64,000 bases of DNA from Streptomyces sp. WMMB303 (GCF_029351045.1 NZ_JARKIN010000001.1:679001-743000); one strand, 5' to 3'. Numbered from the stretch's first letter, positions 32,282 to 44,291 are shown. The notes: a model not told the origin generated them from the letters alone. A program made the numbers and translations.

Positions 32282-33100
32282 GTGGTCAGCAGTGAGCAGC
32301 GCAGAAAGCAGCTCGCCCGTGAGAAGTACGCGCGACAGCTCAAGCGGCGGGAGGCAGCCCGCCGCAAGGCCCGAATACGCAACATCTCGATCACCCTCGG
32401 CCTGGTGATCGTCCTGGCCGCGGGCGGGGCCTACGCCGCCTCGGGCGGGCTGAACGGCGACAAGAAGAAGGACGAGTCCGACAGCGCCGCAGACCAGCCC
32501 TCCGCGCCGCCGACCAGCAAGGCACCGGACCCCTGCGACAAGCCGGCCAAGGGCAAGCCGACCGGCAAGCAGTGGAAGAAGGAGCCGGCGATGAAGGTGG
32601 ACAAGTCGGCGTCCTACACCCTGCGGCTGAGCACCACCTGCGGCGAGATCGACATCGCCATGGACGCCGGAGAGGCTCCGCACACGGTCAACTCCTTCGA
32701 CTTCCTGGCGGGCGAGAAGTTCTTCGACCACACCCCCTGCCACCGGATGACCGGCCCGCCCCAGCAGCTGTACGTGCTGCAGTGCGGCGACCCGACCGGC
32801 ACCGGCAGCGGCGGGCCCGGCTACGAGCTGCCCGACGAGAATCTCAAGGGCGCCGAGTACCCCGCGGGTACCGTCGCGATGGCCAACAGCGGCCCCGACA
32901 CCGGTGGCAGTCAGTTCTTCCTCGTCTACGAGGACAGCAAGTTGCCGGCCAAGTACACACCGTTCGGCAAGGTCTCCGACTCCGGCATGAAGGTGCTGAA
33001 GAAGATCGCCAAGGCCGGGCTGACCCCGATGCGGGCCCAGGGGGACGGACGGCCGAACGCCACCGTGGTGATCGACAAGGCCACGGTCCGCACGTCCTGA
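32282..33100 (+). CDS. Membrane-anchored cyclophilin-type peptidyl-prolyl isomerase
   Basis: A 272-residue extracytoplasmic cyclophilin. A basic cytoplasmic helix (residues 1-35, SEQRRKQLAREKYARQLKRREAARRKA) leads into a membrane helix (about 36-54), a Lys/Asp/Ser/Pro linker (~58-105) and the isomerase domain (~112-272) with LSTTCGEIDIAMDAGEAPHTVNSF, then YPAGTVAMANSGPDTGGSQFF and YTPFGKV. The catalytic Arg region reads FDHTPCHRMTG. I chose GTG 32282 with AAGGAG 8 bases upstream; the frame is open to 32027 across the divergent hydrolase start. A 12-base direct repeat (32235-32246, 32259-32270) lies just upstream. Confidence 0.9.
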   Translation: MVSSEQRRKQLAREKYARQLKRREAARRKARIRNISITLGLVIVLAAGGAYAASGGLNGDKKKDESDSAADQPSAPPTSKAPDPCDKPAKGKPTGKQWKKEPAMKVDKSASYTLRLSTTCGEIDIAMDAGEAPHTVNSFDFLAGEKFFDHTPCHRMTGPPQQLYVLQCGDPTGTGSGGPGYELPDENLKGAEYPAGTVAMANSGPDTGGSQFFLVYEDSKLPAKYTPFGKVSDSGMKVLKKIAKAGLTPMRAQGDGRPNATVVIDKATVRTS

Positions 33101-33106
33101 CGCTTC

Positions 33107-33123
33107 CCCGGCCTCCGGCCGGG
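33107..33123 (+). terminator. Short terminator after the cyclophilin gene
   Basis: CCCGGCC (33107-33113), loop TCC, GGCCGGG (33117-33123): a perfect 7-bp stem starting 7 bases after the stop. It has no T run. Confidence 0.55.
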
Positions 33124-33193
33124 TGGAGCGCCCGCGGCCGTCGCCGCCCGCGCGGTACCGTGCCCGACCGGCAAATTCGCCGCTCGCCGGGTG

Positions 33194-33289
33194 CGGACAG
33201 CGCGGGCGCCGGTCGCCTATGTTGGCTGTGACGAGAACCGTGAACGATGCCGGGGGACCACAGTCCCTCCAGGCATCTTGTGGAGGAGG
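33194..33289 (+). promoter_or_regulatory. Predicted promoter and structured leader of the DUF349 gene
   Basis: CGGACA (33194-33199) and TATGTT (33218-33223), 18 bases apart, make a plausible promoter. The ~60-base leader contains a two-part hairpin at 33246-33277: outer GATGCC/GGCATC, inner GGGAC/GTCCC with loop CACA. Its foot is 4 bases from the strong Shine-Dalgarno GGAGGAGG (33282-33289). The spacing would let the fold influence ribosome access. I do not recognise it as a known RNA family. Confidence 0.45.
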
Positions 33290-33293
33290 CGCT

Positions 33294-34523
33294 GTGAGCA
33301 GCGACCCGTGGGGCCGCGTCGACGACGCGGGGACTGTGTACGTGCGTACGGCGGAGGGCGAGAAGGTCGTCGGGTCCTGGCAGGCGGGTTCGCCGGACGA
33401 GGCCCTCGCCTACTTCGAGCGCAAGTACGACGGTCTGGTCGTGGAGATCGACCTGCTTGAGCGCCGGGTGAGGACCACGGATCTGGCGGCCAAGGACGCC
33501 GAAGCCGCGATCGCGCACCTGCGCGAACAGGTCGACGCGCACCACGCCGTCGGCGACCTGGACGCGCTGCGCACCAGACTCGACAAACTGACCGAGGGCG
33601 TCGAGAAGCGCCGTGAGGAGCGCCGGGCCCGCAAGGTGCAGCAGGCCGAGGAGGCGCGCCGGGCCAAGGAGGAGCTGGTCGCCGAGGCGGAGGAGCTGGC
33701 CGGCAGCGAGCAGTGGCGGGCCGCCGGGGAGCGGCTGCGTGCGCTGGTCGACACCTGGAAGGGCCTGCCGCGGCTGGACCGCAAGAGCGACGACGAACTG
33801 TGGCACCGCTTCTCGCACGCGCGCTCGGCGTTCTCCAAGCGCCGCAAGGCGCACTTCGCACAGCTGGACGCACAGCGCGAGGAGGCACGGCAGCGCAAGG
33901 AGAAGCTGGTCACGGAGGCCGAGGCACTCTCCGGCTCCCGGGACTGGGGACCCACAGCGGCCAAGTACCGCGACCTGATGCAGGAGTGGAAGGCCGCCGG
34001 GCGGGCGCAGCGGGAGCACGAGGACGATTTGTGGGCCCGGTTCCGCGGCGCCCAGGACATCTTCTTCCAGGCCCGCGGCGAGGTCTTCGCCGAGCGCGAC
34101 AGCGAGCAGCGGGAGAACCTGGCGCGCAAGGAGGAGCTGGCCGCCGAGGCGGAGAAGCTGCTGCCGGTCACCGACCTGAAGTCCGCGCGGAACGCCTTCC
34201 GCGCGCTCAACGAGCGCTGGGACGCTGTCGGGCACGTGCCGCGGGACGCGCGGCCGAAGGTCGAGGGGCGGATGCACGCGGTCGAGCGGGCCATCCAGGA
34301 AGCCGAGGAGGCCGAGTGGCGGCGCAGCAATCCCGAGGCGCGGGCCCGCGCCGAGGGGCTGACCGGCCAGTTGCAGGACGCGGTGGACAAGCTGCGCGAC
34401 CAGATCGACAAGGCCCGGGCCGCGGGGAACACCGCGAAGGTGGCCAAGCTGGAGCGCGAGCTGGAGGGCCGCCAGGCTCTCCTGGACCAGGCGCAGAAGG
34501 GCCTGCAGGAGTTCGGCGGCTGA
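33294..34523 (+). CDS. DUF349 domain protein
   Basis: A 409-residue, highly charged, almost entirely helical protein with three or four DUF349 repeats (~60-75 residues each, recognisable by WRAAGERLRALVDTWKGLPRLD, WGPTAAKYRDLMQEWKAAGRAQR and DLKSARNAFRALNERWDAVGHVPR). Long coiled-coil stretches lie at about 50-130 and 345-405. DUF349 proteins are very common in actinobacteria next to relA and cyclophilin genes, but their role is not settled. The start is GTG 33294 after GGAGGAGGCGCT. It converges on relA with a strong shared hairpin between them. Confidence 0.9.
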   Translation: MSSDPWGRVDDAGTVYVRTAEGEKVVGSWQAGSPDEALAYFERKYDGLVVEIDLLERRVRTTDLAAKDAEAAIAHLREQVDAHHAVGDLDALRTRLDKLTEGVEKRREERRARKVQQAEEARRAKEELVAEAEELAGSEQWRAAGERLRALVDTWKGLPRLDRKSDDELWHRFSHARSAFSKRRKAHFAQLDAQREEARQRKEKLVTEAEALSGSRDWGPTAAKYRDLMQEWKAAGRAQREHEDDLWARFRGAQDIFFQARGEVFAERDSEQRENLARKEELAAEAEKLLPVTDLKSARNAFRALNERWDAVGHVPRDARPKVEGRMHAVERAIQEAEEAEWRRSNPEARARAEGLTGQLQDAVDKLRDQIDKARAAGNTAKVAKLERELEGRQALLDQAQKGLQEFGG

Positions 34524-34535
34524 GAGAGCTCCCGT

Positions 34536-34565
34536 GGGGCGGCGGGGCACCGGCCCCGCCGCCCC
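34536..34565. terminator. Bidirectional terminator between DUF349 gene and relA
   Basis: GGGGCGGCGGGGC (34536-34548), loop ACCG, GCCCCGCCGCCCC (34553-34565): an exact 13-bp stem 12 bases after the DUF349 stop, in the convergent gap before the relA stop at 34692. I see no other structure in that gap. Confidence 0.75.
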
Positions 34566-34691
34566 GGGGGTACCGCTGTCCCGGTTCGCCCGGCGGCCTG
34601 TGCCGGGCACGGCCCCCGGCCGCGCCGGAGAGCGCCCTGGCCGGCCGGAACCGCTGCCGGGCCCCGGGTCCGGGCCGCTGCGGGCCCCGGG

Positions 34692-37298
<2,607 letters not shown>

Positions 37299-37377
37299 GA
37301 GCACTCCTCGGTGGACCGCAGGTCGGACTGCCATGGTAGCCACCCCGGCCGGACCGGGCCCTCCCGGACGGCTAAGC

Positions 37378-37412
37378 GGTGGCCGCGCGGCCACCACCGG
37401 CCGCGCGGCCGG
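37378..37412. repeat. Two adjacent perfect palindromes sharing a 12-base core
   Basis: GGTGGCCGCGCGGCCACC (37378-37395, 18 bases) and CCGGCCGCGCGGCCGG (37397-37412, 16 bases) both contain GGCCGCGCGGCC and are one base apart. They lie between the apt stop (37520) and the relA start (37298). Each could fold as a hairpin with a minimal loop or act as a tandem operator. A terminator for apt is the simplest reading. Confidence 0.6.
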
Positions 37413-37519
37413 GCCCGCGAGGACGGCGCAGGCGGCCACCCTCCCCGGCTCGGCCCGGGTACTCCCGGGAGAACCGTATCGGGTGACCGCCTGGCGCTCG
37501 CACGGTCCGGGGCCGGGGT

Positions 37520-38104
37520 TCAGACGCGGACGAGGACCTCAAGGGGCGCACCGGCCAGGGCCCGCTCCACCCGCTCCCGCCCTTCGAGGAAGCCGAGCTC
37601 CAGCAGTATGGCCACGCCCGCGACCTCGGCACCGGTGCGCCTGATCAGCTCGACGGACGCCTCGGCGGTGCCGCCGGTGGCCAGTACGTCGTCGATCACC
37701 AGCACCCGGTCGCCCTCCGCGAGCCCCGAGGCGTGCACCTCGATCTGGGCGCTGCCGTACTCCAGGTCGTACGCCTGGGAGAGGGTGGCGCCGGGGAGCT
37801 TGCCGGACTTGCGCACCGGGACGAAACCGATGCCCGACCGGACGGCGGCGGGGGCGCCGAGGATGAACCCGCGCGCCTCGAGGCCGACGATCTTCGTCGC
37901 CCGGTGCCGCTCGGCGAGCCCGGCGAACGCGTCCGTGAGGACGGCGAACGCGCGGGCGTCGGCGAGCAGCGGGGTGATGTCCTTGAACATCACCCCGGGC
38001 TTGGGGTAGTCGGGCACGTCGTGGATCCGGCTGGTCAGCAGCTCCCGCACCTCGGCGGGATCCGGCAGGGCCGGCGAGGCAGGCGAGGAATCCGTGGCAC
38101 TCAT
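37520..38104 (-). CDS. apt: Adenine phosphoribosyltransferase
   Basis: Salvages adenine to AMP with PRPP. The 194-residue protein has the adenine-binding VRKSGKLPG loop and PRPP motif [16 protein letters not shown] (about 127-142), with the early [16 protein letters not shown] typical of Apt. I use ATG 38104 ([11 protein letters not shown]), 4 bases after the secF stop with AGGTGA upstream. The in-frame extension to 38287 runs through secF and is not real. The yajC-secD-secF-apt-relA order is widespread in actinobacteria. Confidence 0.95.
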   Translation of the reverse strand: MSATDSSPASPALPDPAEVRELLTSRIHDVPDYPKPGVMFKDITPLLADARAFAVLTDAFAGLAERHRATKIVGLEARGFILGAPAAVRSGIGFVPVRKSGKLPGATLSQAYDLEYGSAQIEVHASGLAEGDRVLVIDDVLATGGTAEASVELIRRTGAEVAGVAILLELGFLEGRERVERALAGAPLEVLVRV

Positions 38105-38108
38105 CGGC

Positions 38109-39293
38109 TCACCTGCGCTTTCCGGACGGCCTGCCGCGGCCTCGGCCGCGGGAGGCCGGCTGACGGCGCTGGCCCCCGACGCCCGCACCGGCCGCGGCCG
38201 GACCGCCACCGCGGCCGTTGTCCACGGAGACCGGCGGGCGGACGCCGCCCCCGCCTCCGCCGTCGCCCGGCTCGCCGCCCGGGTCATCGCCCTGCTCGTC
38301 GTCCGGCTCGTTCGCCTCGCGCTCGGCGGCCTTGAGGCGCTTGTTCCGCACGCGCTTCGCGAGGGCCTTCATCTCGGGCTGGCGCTCCTTGAAGTCGGCC
38401 ACCAGCGGAGTCGCGATGAAGATCGAGGAGTAGGCGCCGGCGGCCAGACCGACGAACAGCGAGAGCGCGATGTCGTTGAGCATGCCGCCGCCGAGCATGC
38501 CGCCGCCGATGAACAGCAGGCCGGCCACCGGCAGCAGCGCGACGACGGTGGTGTTGATGGAGCGCACCAGCGTGCCGTTGATGCTGCGGTTGGCGATCTC
38601 GCTGTAGGTGTACTTGGTCTGCTTGGTGACGTTCTTGCTGCTCTCGCGCAGACCGTCGAAGACCACGACCGTGTCGTAGAGCGAATATCCGAGAATCGTC
38701 AGCAGGCCGATCACCGTGCCCGGTGTGACCTCGAACCCGACGAGCGAGTAGACGCCGACGGTGATCGTGATGTCGTGGATCAGCGCGATGAGCGCGGCGA
38801 GCGCCATCCGCCACTCGAAGGCGATGGCCAGATAGATCACCACCAGGATCATGAAGATCCCGAGCCCCTGCCACGCCTTGTTGGCGATCTGCTCGCCCCA
38901 GCTGGGGCCGACGAGCTGCGCGTCGATCTTCTCCGGGTCGACCTTCAGCTCCTCGGCCAGCTCCTCCTTGACCTTGGTGGAGGTCTTGGTGTCGACGGTG
39001 GCGACCTGCACGCGCTTACCGCCGTCACCCAGCTCCTGGACGATGGCCGTGTGCCCGGAGACCCGCTCGGCGGCCTCCGTGGTCTGCTGCACGGAGGCCG
39101 AGGTCTTGGGCGTGGTGAAGACGGCACCGCCCTCGAACTCGATCCCCATGTTCAGGCCGCGGACGACGAGCCCGACGATGGCCGTGATGGTGATCAGGAT
39201 CGAGAGGCCGTACCAGAGCTTGCGGTGCCCGACGAAGTCGTAGCCGACCTCACCGCGGTACAGCCGGGCGCCGAGAGTGCCGAGACGGGACAC
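38109..39293 (-). CDS. secF: Protein translocase subunit SecF
   Basis: Proton-driven Sec accessory factor, partner of SecD. The 394-residue protein has a first membrane helix (WYGLSILITITAIVGLVV, about 27-45), the extracytoplasmic P4 domain with GIEFEGGAVF, and five further helices (from ~145, LGIFMILVVIYLAI) including the VIGLLTILGYSLYDTVVVFDGLRE block (~190-213). The C-terminal ~95 residues are a charged then Gly/Arg-rich cytoplasmic tail longer than usual. The GTG at 39293 starts one base after the secD stop, with AAGGAGG 6 bases upstream. Confidence 0.96.
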   Translation of the reverse strand: MSRLGTLGARLYRGEVGYDFVGHRKLWYGLSILITITAIVGLVVRGLNMGIEFEGGAVFTTPKTSASVQQTTEAAERVSGHTAIVQELGDGGKRVQVATVDTKTSTKVKEELAEELKVDPEKIDAQLVGPSWGEQIANKAWQGLGIFMILVVIYLAIAFEWRMALAALIALIHDITITVGVYSLVGFEVTPGTVIGLLTILGYSLYDTVVVFDGLRESSKNVTKQTKYTYSEIANRSINGTLVRSINTTVVALLPVAGLLFIGGGMLGGGMLNDIALSLFVGLAAGAYSSIFIATPLVADFKERQPEMKALAKRVRNKRLKAAEREANEPDDEQGDDPGGEPGDGGGGGGVRPPVSVDNGRGGGPAAAGAGVGGQRRQPASRGRGRGRPSGKRR

Positions 39294-39294
39294 C

Positions 39295-41097
39295 TCAGAC
39301 CTCCTTCGGGTCGGTGCTGACGGTGCTGCGGCCGCGCCGCAGCGGGGGCCGGGCTCCGAGCCGCTTGGGGTCGAGACCGGACCAGGGGTGCCCGTCGGAG
39401 AAGAACGGCTTGCGGGCGAGCAGCGTCATGATCGGCTTGGTGAAGAAGAAGACGACGACGACGTCGAGCGCGGTGGTCAGACCGAGGGTGAAGGCGAAGC
39501 CCTGCACCTTCCCGACCGAGACGATGAACAGGACTGCCGCGGCCAGGAACGAGACGAAGTCGGAGACCAGGATGGTGCGGCGGGCGCGCGGCCAGGCGCG
39601 CTCGACCGCGGGCCGCAGCGTGCGGCCCTCCCGTACCTCGTCCCTGATGCGTTCGAAGTAGACGATGAACGAGTCGGCCGTGATGCCGATGGCGACGATG
39701 GCGCCGCAGACCGCCGGGAGGTTGAGCGCGAAGCTCATCGCCGGGCCCAGCAGCGTCATGATCGAGTACGTCATGGCCGCCGAGACGAGCAGGCTGAGGA
39801 TGGCGATCAGCGAGAGGCCGCGGTAGTAGGCGACGAGGTAGACGATCACCAGCGCGAGCCCGATGGCGCCCGCGATGAGGCCCGCCTTGAGCTGGTCGCT
39901 GCCGAGCGCCGCGGTCACCGTGGTGACGTCCGACTCCTCGAAGGAGAGCGGAAGCGCACCGTAGGAGAGGATGTTGCCCAGCTCCTCGGCGGACTCCTGG
40001 GTGAAGCTGCCGGAGATCTCCGCGTTGTTCGTCAGCTTCTGGTTGACGGTCGGGGCCGACTGGACCTGGCCGTCGAGCGCGATGGCGAACTGGTTCTGCG
40101 GCTGCGGCTTCTTCATCAGCTCGCCGGTGATCTCACCGAACTGGTCGGAGCCCTTGTCGCTGAACGACATCTGGACGATCCACTGGCCGCGCTGCTGGTC
40201 GAAGACGGCCTTGGCCTTGCTGACGTTCTTGCCCTGCACGGCGACCGGTCCGAGCGCGTACTTGATCGGGTCGTTGGCGTCGCAGGCGACGATCGGCTCG
40301 GAGCCCTTGGTGCTCGCGGCCTTCTCGCTGGCCTTGGCGCGGGCCTCCTTCGTGGTGCAGTCGAGCGCGTTCAGCTGCTTGGCCAGCGCGGCCGGGACGC
40401 CGGGCTGCTGAGGCTGCTGGGGCGGCGCCGTGGGCTTCGGGCTCTTCTTGCCGCCGGACTCGCTCGCCGAGGGGGTGGGGCTCTTGTCCGTCGTGGCGGT
40501 CTTGGCCGTCAGCCCCTCGGTCACGGCCCGGCCCTGGCCGGGAGAGTCGGAGGAGTGGGAGGAGGGGTTCGCCTGGTCGCCCTGCTCCTTCTCGTCCTTC
40601 TGGTCCTTCTGGTCCTGGCTCTTGTCCTGCTTGCCGGAGCCGGAGGGCGAGGGAGACGAGGAGGGCTGGGGCTGCCGGGACTTGCCGACCTGGGCCAGCG
40701 TCAGCACGGGCCGGAACGCGAGCTGCGCCGTGGTGCCCACCTGCTCGCGCGCCTGCTTGGAGTTGGTGCCCTTGGGGATGTTGACGATGATGTGCCGGTC
40801 GCCCTGGGTCTGGACCTCGGCCTCCGTCACACCGAGACCGTTGACGCGCCGCTCGATGATGCCGACGGCGGTGTTCATGTTGGTCTTGTTGATCGCGTTG
40901 GGCTTGCCCGGCTGGTTCTTCGCCTCAAGGGTGATGCTGGTGCCACCCGCCAGGTCGATGCCCAGTCGGGGCGTCTTGTGGCCCGAGGCGAACATCCCCG
41001 CGACCAGCCCGGCCGTGATCACCAGAATCAGCCCTAGGGAGCGCCATGGCCTCCCCTTGGCGCCGGAGGCCCTGCGACCCCTTTTCGGTGCTGCCAC
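39295..41097 (-). CDS. secD: Protein translocase subunit SecD with a large low-complexity insert
   Basis: SecD works with SecF and YajC to pull preproteins across the membrane. The 600 residues have an N-terminal helix (about 20-38), GIDLAGGTSITLEA in the P1 base, and the C-terminal RND-type helices from ~405 with ITADSFIVYFERIRDEVREG. Between about 138 and 235 there is a roughly 100-residue Ser/Pro/Gln/Lys/Asp-rich insert absent from E. coli SecD, predicted to lie outside the membrane and be disordered. The start is GTG 41097. It is translated just before secF. Confidence 0.95.
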   Translation of the reverse strand: MAAPKRGRRASGAKGRPWRSLGLILVITAGLVAGMFASGHKTPRLGIDLAGGTSITLEAKNQPGKPNAINKTNMNTAVGIIERRVNGLGVTEAEVQTQGDRHIIVNIPKGTNSKQAREQVGTTAQLAFRPVLTLAQVGKSRQPQPSSSPSPSGSGKQDKSQDQKDQKDEKEQGDQANPSSHSSDSPGQGRAVTEGLTAKTATTDKSPTPSASESGGKKSPKPTAPPQQPQQPGVPAALAKQLNALDCTTKEARAKASEKAASTKGSEPIVACDANDPIKYALGPVAVQGKNVSKAKAVFDQQRGQWIVQMSFSDKGSDQFGEITGELMKKPQPQNQFAIALDGQVQSAPTVNQKLTNNAEISGSFTQESAEELGNILSYGALPLSFEESDVTTVTAALGSDQLKAGLIAGAIGLALVIVYLVAYYRGLSLIAILSLLVSAAMTYSIMTLLGPAMSFALNLPAVCGAIVAIGITADSFIVYFERIRDEVREGRTLRPAVERAWPRARRTILVSDFVSFLAAAVLFIVSVGKVQGFAFTLGLTTALDVVVVFFFTKPIMTLLARKPFFSDGHPWSGLDPKRLGARPPLRRGRSTVSTDPKEV

Positions 41098-41234
41098 CTT
41101 CTCGTCTCTCCCTGTCCAACCGCCCGTGCCGCCCCGCGAGTTCGGCCGGGCGCGGCACAGCGGCGCGCGAAGTGGTCTGTGGACGTGCTACGCCGCCGGA
41201 CCCGGTCCTCTCCCCCAGCCCGGCGGCGCTGACC

Positions 41235-41777
41235 TTACTTGGAGTCGGCGTCCTCGTCCCGCTTGGCTTCCTCGGCCTCGGCGGTGTCGGCCTTCGCCGC
41301 GTCCGCGCCCTTCGGCTCGTCGGACGCGTCGGCGGACTCCTCGCCCTCCTGCTTCCCGGCCTCCCCGGCGGCGTCGCCGTCGGCGTCCTTCTTCCGCAGG
41401 TCGGGCTTCGCGTCGGAGGAGGCGTCGTCCTCGTCCCGGGTGAGCGAGGACGCGTCGTCCGGGACGACGGTGTCGACGTCGAACTCCTCGCCCTCGGGAC
41501 CGTTCGTGATGCGGTCGAACTCCTCGTCGGAGAGCACGGCGCCGATGGCGTTCTTGGCGAAGAGCGCGTGCGTACCGGGCTCGATCTCCACGAGGACGCT
41601 GTCCTCACGGATCTCCTTGACGACGGCGTACATGCCCCCGATGGTGCGGATGCCCGTGCCAGGCTGCATCTGGTCACGCATCTCAGCGGCCTGACGCTGC
41701 TTCTTCTTGGCGGAGCGAGTCATCAGGAACATGGCCCCGATGATCACAATGAACGGGAGGAGAGCAATAGGATCCAC
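41235..41777 (-). CDS. yajC: Preprotein translocase subunit YajC
   Basis: A small SecDF-associated membrane protein. The 180-residue protein starts with a single helix (DPIALLPFIVIIGAMFLMT, 2-20) and the YajC core (KKKQRQAAEMRDQMQPGTGIRTIGGMYAVVKEIREDSVLVEI). From ~95 onward the sequence is a long acidic tail (runs of Asp, Glu, Ala, Lys) about 85 residues longer than E. coli YajC. I use GTG 41777 (MDPIALLPF); AAGGAA lies 12-14 bases upstream. A 137-base spacer separates it from secD. Confidence 0.9.
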   Translation of the reverse strand: MDPIALLPFIVIIGAMFLMTRSAKKKQRQAAEMRDQMQPGTGIRTIGGMYAVVKEIREDSVLVEIEPGTHALFAKNAIGAVLSDEEFDRITNGPEGEEFDVDTVVPDDASSLTRDEDDASSDAKPDLRKKDADGDAAGEAGKQEGEESADASDEPKGADAAKADTAEAEEAKRDEDADSK

Positions 41778-41940
41778 GGCGGAAGATATTCCTTCGCATG
41801 GCCGCGTCTCAGCGGCCTGGGTATTCGGGGTGGGCAAGCCTCCGCGAGGGAGGGCGTCGGCGGAGTCTAAGCGAGCCTTCGCCGATGGAACAACGTCAAG
41901 CATGGCACCGAGGTTCCCTGCCCGACGAGTCTCCGCGCCG

Positions 41941-42999
41941 TCACGCTCCGAACAGGCCCTGTTGTCCCGGCCCTCCGGAGACCGGCCCCGAGGACTGCTG
42001 GGGCGGGGTGAGACCCAGGTGAGCCCATGCGGCCGGAGTGGCCACGCGGCCACGCGGAGTGCGGGCCAGCAGCCCCTCGCGCACGAGGAACGGCTCAGCC
42101 ACTTCCTCCACTGTCTCACGCTCCTCGCCGACCGCGACGGCGAGCGTGGAGAGGCCGACGGGACCGCCTCCGAACAGCTTCAGCAGCGAGCCGAGCACGG
42201 CGCGGTCGAGCCGGTCGAGACCGCGCCCGTCCACCTCGTAGACCTCCAGCGCGGCGCCGGCCACCTCACGGGTGATGACGCCGTCCGCCTTGACCTGTGC
42301 GTAGTCCCGCACTCTGCGCAACAACCGGTTGGCGATCCGCGGCGTGCCCCGGGAGCGCCCGGCGATCTCGACCGCGCCCTCCGGGTCCGTACGCACCTCC
42401 AGCAGCTCGGCGGAGCGGTGTACGACCTGCTCCAGCTCGGCCGGCTCGTAGAACTCCATGTGCGCCGTGAAGCCGAAGCGGTCCCGCAGCGGCGGCGGCA
42501 GCAGCCCGGCCCGGGTGGTGGCGCCGACAAGCGTGAAGGGCGGCAGCTCCAGCGGGATGGCCGTCGCACCGGGCCCCTTGCCGACGATCACGTCGACCCG
42601 GAAGTCCTCCATGGCCATGTAGAGCATCTCCTCGGCCGGACGGGACATCCGGTGGATCTCGTCCAGGAAGAGCACCTCGCCCTCCTGGAGGGAGGAGAGG
42701 ATCGCCGCGAGATCGCCCGCGTGCTGGATGGCCGGGCCGGAGGTGATGCGGATGGGGGCGCCCATCTCCGCCGCGATGATCATCGACAGCGTGGTCTTGC
42801 CGAGACCGGGCGCGCCGGACAGCAGGACGTGATCGGCGGTGCACCCGCGGGCGCGCGCGGCGCGCAACACCAGATCGAGCTGCTCGCGCACCTTGGGCTG
42901 CCCGATGAACTCGCCCAACTGCTTGGGTCGCAGCGCGGCTTCGACCGCCTGCTCGTCACCGTCGACCTCGGCGTCGACGAGCCGTTCCTCGGAGCTCAT
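41941..42999 (-). CDS. ruvB: Holliday junction helicase RuvB
   Basis: A hexameric AAA+ motor that drives branch migration with RuvA. The 352 residues include the [15 protein letters not shown] box, Walker [11 protein letters not shown] (about 60-69), Walker [10 protein letters not shown], sensor 1 [18 protein letters not shown] and the C-terminal winged helix. The Gly/Pro/Gln tail ([15 protein letters not shown]) is an extension. It starts 4 bases after the ruvA stop and is the last gene of ruvC-ruvA-ruvB. Confidence 0.97.
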   Translation of the reverse strand: MSSEERLVDAEVDGDEQAVEAALRPKQLGEFIGQPKVREQLDLVLRAARARGCTADHVLLSGAPGLGKTTLSMIIAAEMGAPIRITSGPAIQHAGDLAAILSSLQEGEVLFLDEIHRMSRPAEEMLYMAMEDFRVDVIVGKGPGATAIPLELPPFTLVGATTRAGLLPPPLRDRFGFTAHMEFYEPAELEQVVHRSAELLEVRTDPEGAVEIAGRSRGTPRIANRLLRRVRDYAQVKADGVITREVAGAALEVYEVDGRGLDRLDRAVLGSLLKLFGGGPVGLSTLAVAVGEERETVEEVAEPFLVREGLLARTPRGRVATPAAWAHLGLTPPQQSSGPVSGGPGQQGLFGA

Positions 43000-43003
43000 C
43001 GCG

Positions 43004-43627
43004 TCACCGTGCCCGGTTCAGGGACTGCAGGGCGGCCTTCAGCAGCACACCGACCTGGGGCTCGGCCCCCTTCGCGACCACCGCCTCGGCCTGCGGCGCG
43101 ACGGCCGTGACGGCTTCCTCCGCCTCCTTGGCGGCGTACCCCAGCCCGACCAGCGCCGCGTGCAGTTGCTCCTGCCAGCCGGCGGCGGCCCCGGCCGCGG
43201 CGCGCGAGGCGGGCACCGCGCCCAGCGGCGCTCCGAGCCGGTCCTTCAGCTCCAGCAGCAACTTCTGCGCGCCCTTCTTCCCGATCCCCGGCACGGCGGT
43301 CAGCGTTTTCTCGTCCCCGCCGGAGACGGCCAGCCGCAGCGCGTCGGGGCTGTGCACCGCGAGCATCGCCTGGGCGAGCCGGGGCCCCACCCCGCTGGCG
43401 GTCTGCAGCAGTTCGAAGGTCTGCCGCTCGTCCTCGTCGGCGAACCCGTAGAGGGTCAGCGAGTCCTCCCGCACGACCAGCGAGGTGGCGAGCCTGGCCT
43501 GCTCGCCGGTGCGCAGCCCGGCGAGGGTGCCGGGGGTGCACTGGACCGCCATGCCGACCCCGCCGACCTCGATCACGGCGGAGTCGGGGCCGAGCGCGGC
43601 GACGGGTCCCGAGACGGAGGCGATCAT
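43004..43627 (-). CDS. ruvA: Holliday junction DNA-binding protein RuvA
   Basis: Binds four-way junctions and recruits RuvB. The 207-residue protein has an OB domain (1-65: [23 protein letters not shown]), two helix-hairpin-helix motifs ([13 protein letters not shown] and [16 protein letters not shown]), a flexible Ala/Gly linker and the C-terminal RuvB-binding helices. I use ATG 43627, which overlaps the ruvC stop (ATGA) and gives the family length; the longer frame is read through ruvC. Confidence 0.96.
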   Translation of the reverse strand: MIASVSGPVAALGPDSAVIEVGGVGMAVQCTPGTLAGLRTGEQARLATSLVVREDSLTLYGFADEDERQTFELLQTASGVGPRLAQAMLAVHSPDALRLAVSGGDEKTLTAVPGIGKKGAQKLLLELKDRLGAPLGAVPASRAAAGAAAGWQEQLHAALVGLGYAAKEAEEAVTAVAPQAEAVVAKGAEPQVGVLLKAALQSLNRAR

Positions 43628-44208
43628 CGGACTGTGCCTTTCGTGCGGTGCTGCGGACTGCCGGACTGCGGACGGCGGGCGCGTGCGGAAGGGGCCTGCA
43701 GCCGGGCGGCGAGCGCCTGCTGCAGCCGGTTCTGCGCGGGGCCCCGCCAGATGTGGCAGACCGCGAGGGCCAGCGCGTCCGCCGCGTCGGCGGGCTTCGG
43801 CGCGGCGGAGAGCCCCAGCAGGCGCGTCACCATCGCCCCGACCTGGGTCTTGTCGGCCCGCCCCGAGCCGGTCACCGCGGCCTTGACCTCGCTGGGCGTG
43901 TGCAGCGTCACGGGCAGCCCGCGCCGGGCCGCGCACAGCATGGCAACAGCGCTGGCCTGCGCGGTGCCCATGACCGTGCGGACGTTGTGCTGGCTGAACA
44001 CCCGCTCCACGGCGACCGCTTCGGGGCGGAGCTCCTCCAGCCACTCCTCCAGCCCGCGCTCGATCAGCACCAGCCGGTCGGGGATCTCCGCCTCGGCGGG
44101 CGTGCGGACCACGCCGACACCCGCCATGGTCAGCCGCCGCCCGGCCTCACCGTCGACCACGCCGACACCGCAGCGGGTCAGCCCGGGATCGACCCCCAGC
44201 ACACGCAA
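43624..44208 (-). CDS. ruvC: Holliday junction resolvase RuvC
   Basis: Endonuclease that nicks Holliday junctions symmetrically. The 194-residue protein begins [13 protein letters not shown] (first catalytic Asp at 7), then [10 protein letters not shown] with the Glu and [12 protein letters not shown] with the last acids. The C-terminal ~20 residues are basic. I choose TTG 44208, which gives MRVLGVDPG as in relatives; GGGAGG lies close upstream, and a GTG two codons on is the alternative. It leads the ruvC-ruvA-ruvB unit. Confidence 0.95.
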   Translation of the reverse strand: MRVLGVDPGLTRCGVGVVDGEAGRRLTMAGVGVVRTPAEAEIPDRLVLIERGLEEWLEELRPEAVAVERVFSQHNVRTVMGTAQASAVAMLCAARRGLPVTLHTPSEVKAAVTGSGRADKTQVGAMVTRLLGLSAAPKPADAADALALAVCHIWRGPAQNRLQQALAARLQAPSARARRPQSGSPQHRTKGTVR

Positions 44209-44291
44209 TGCCCTCCCCCTCTCCGCACGCCCTGCGCAATCGTCCTTGTGTTCCCGCAGGTTATCGGGAAGCACCGACAGAACGCAGAACC

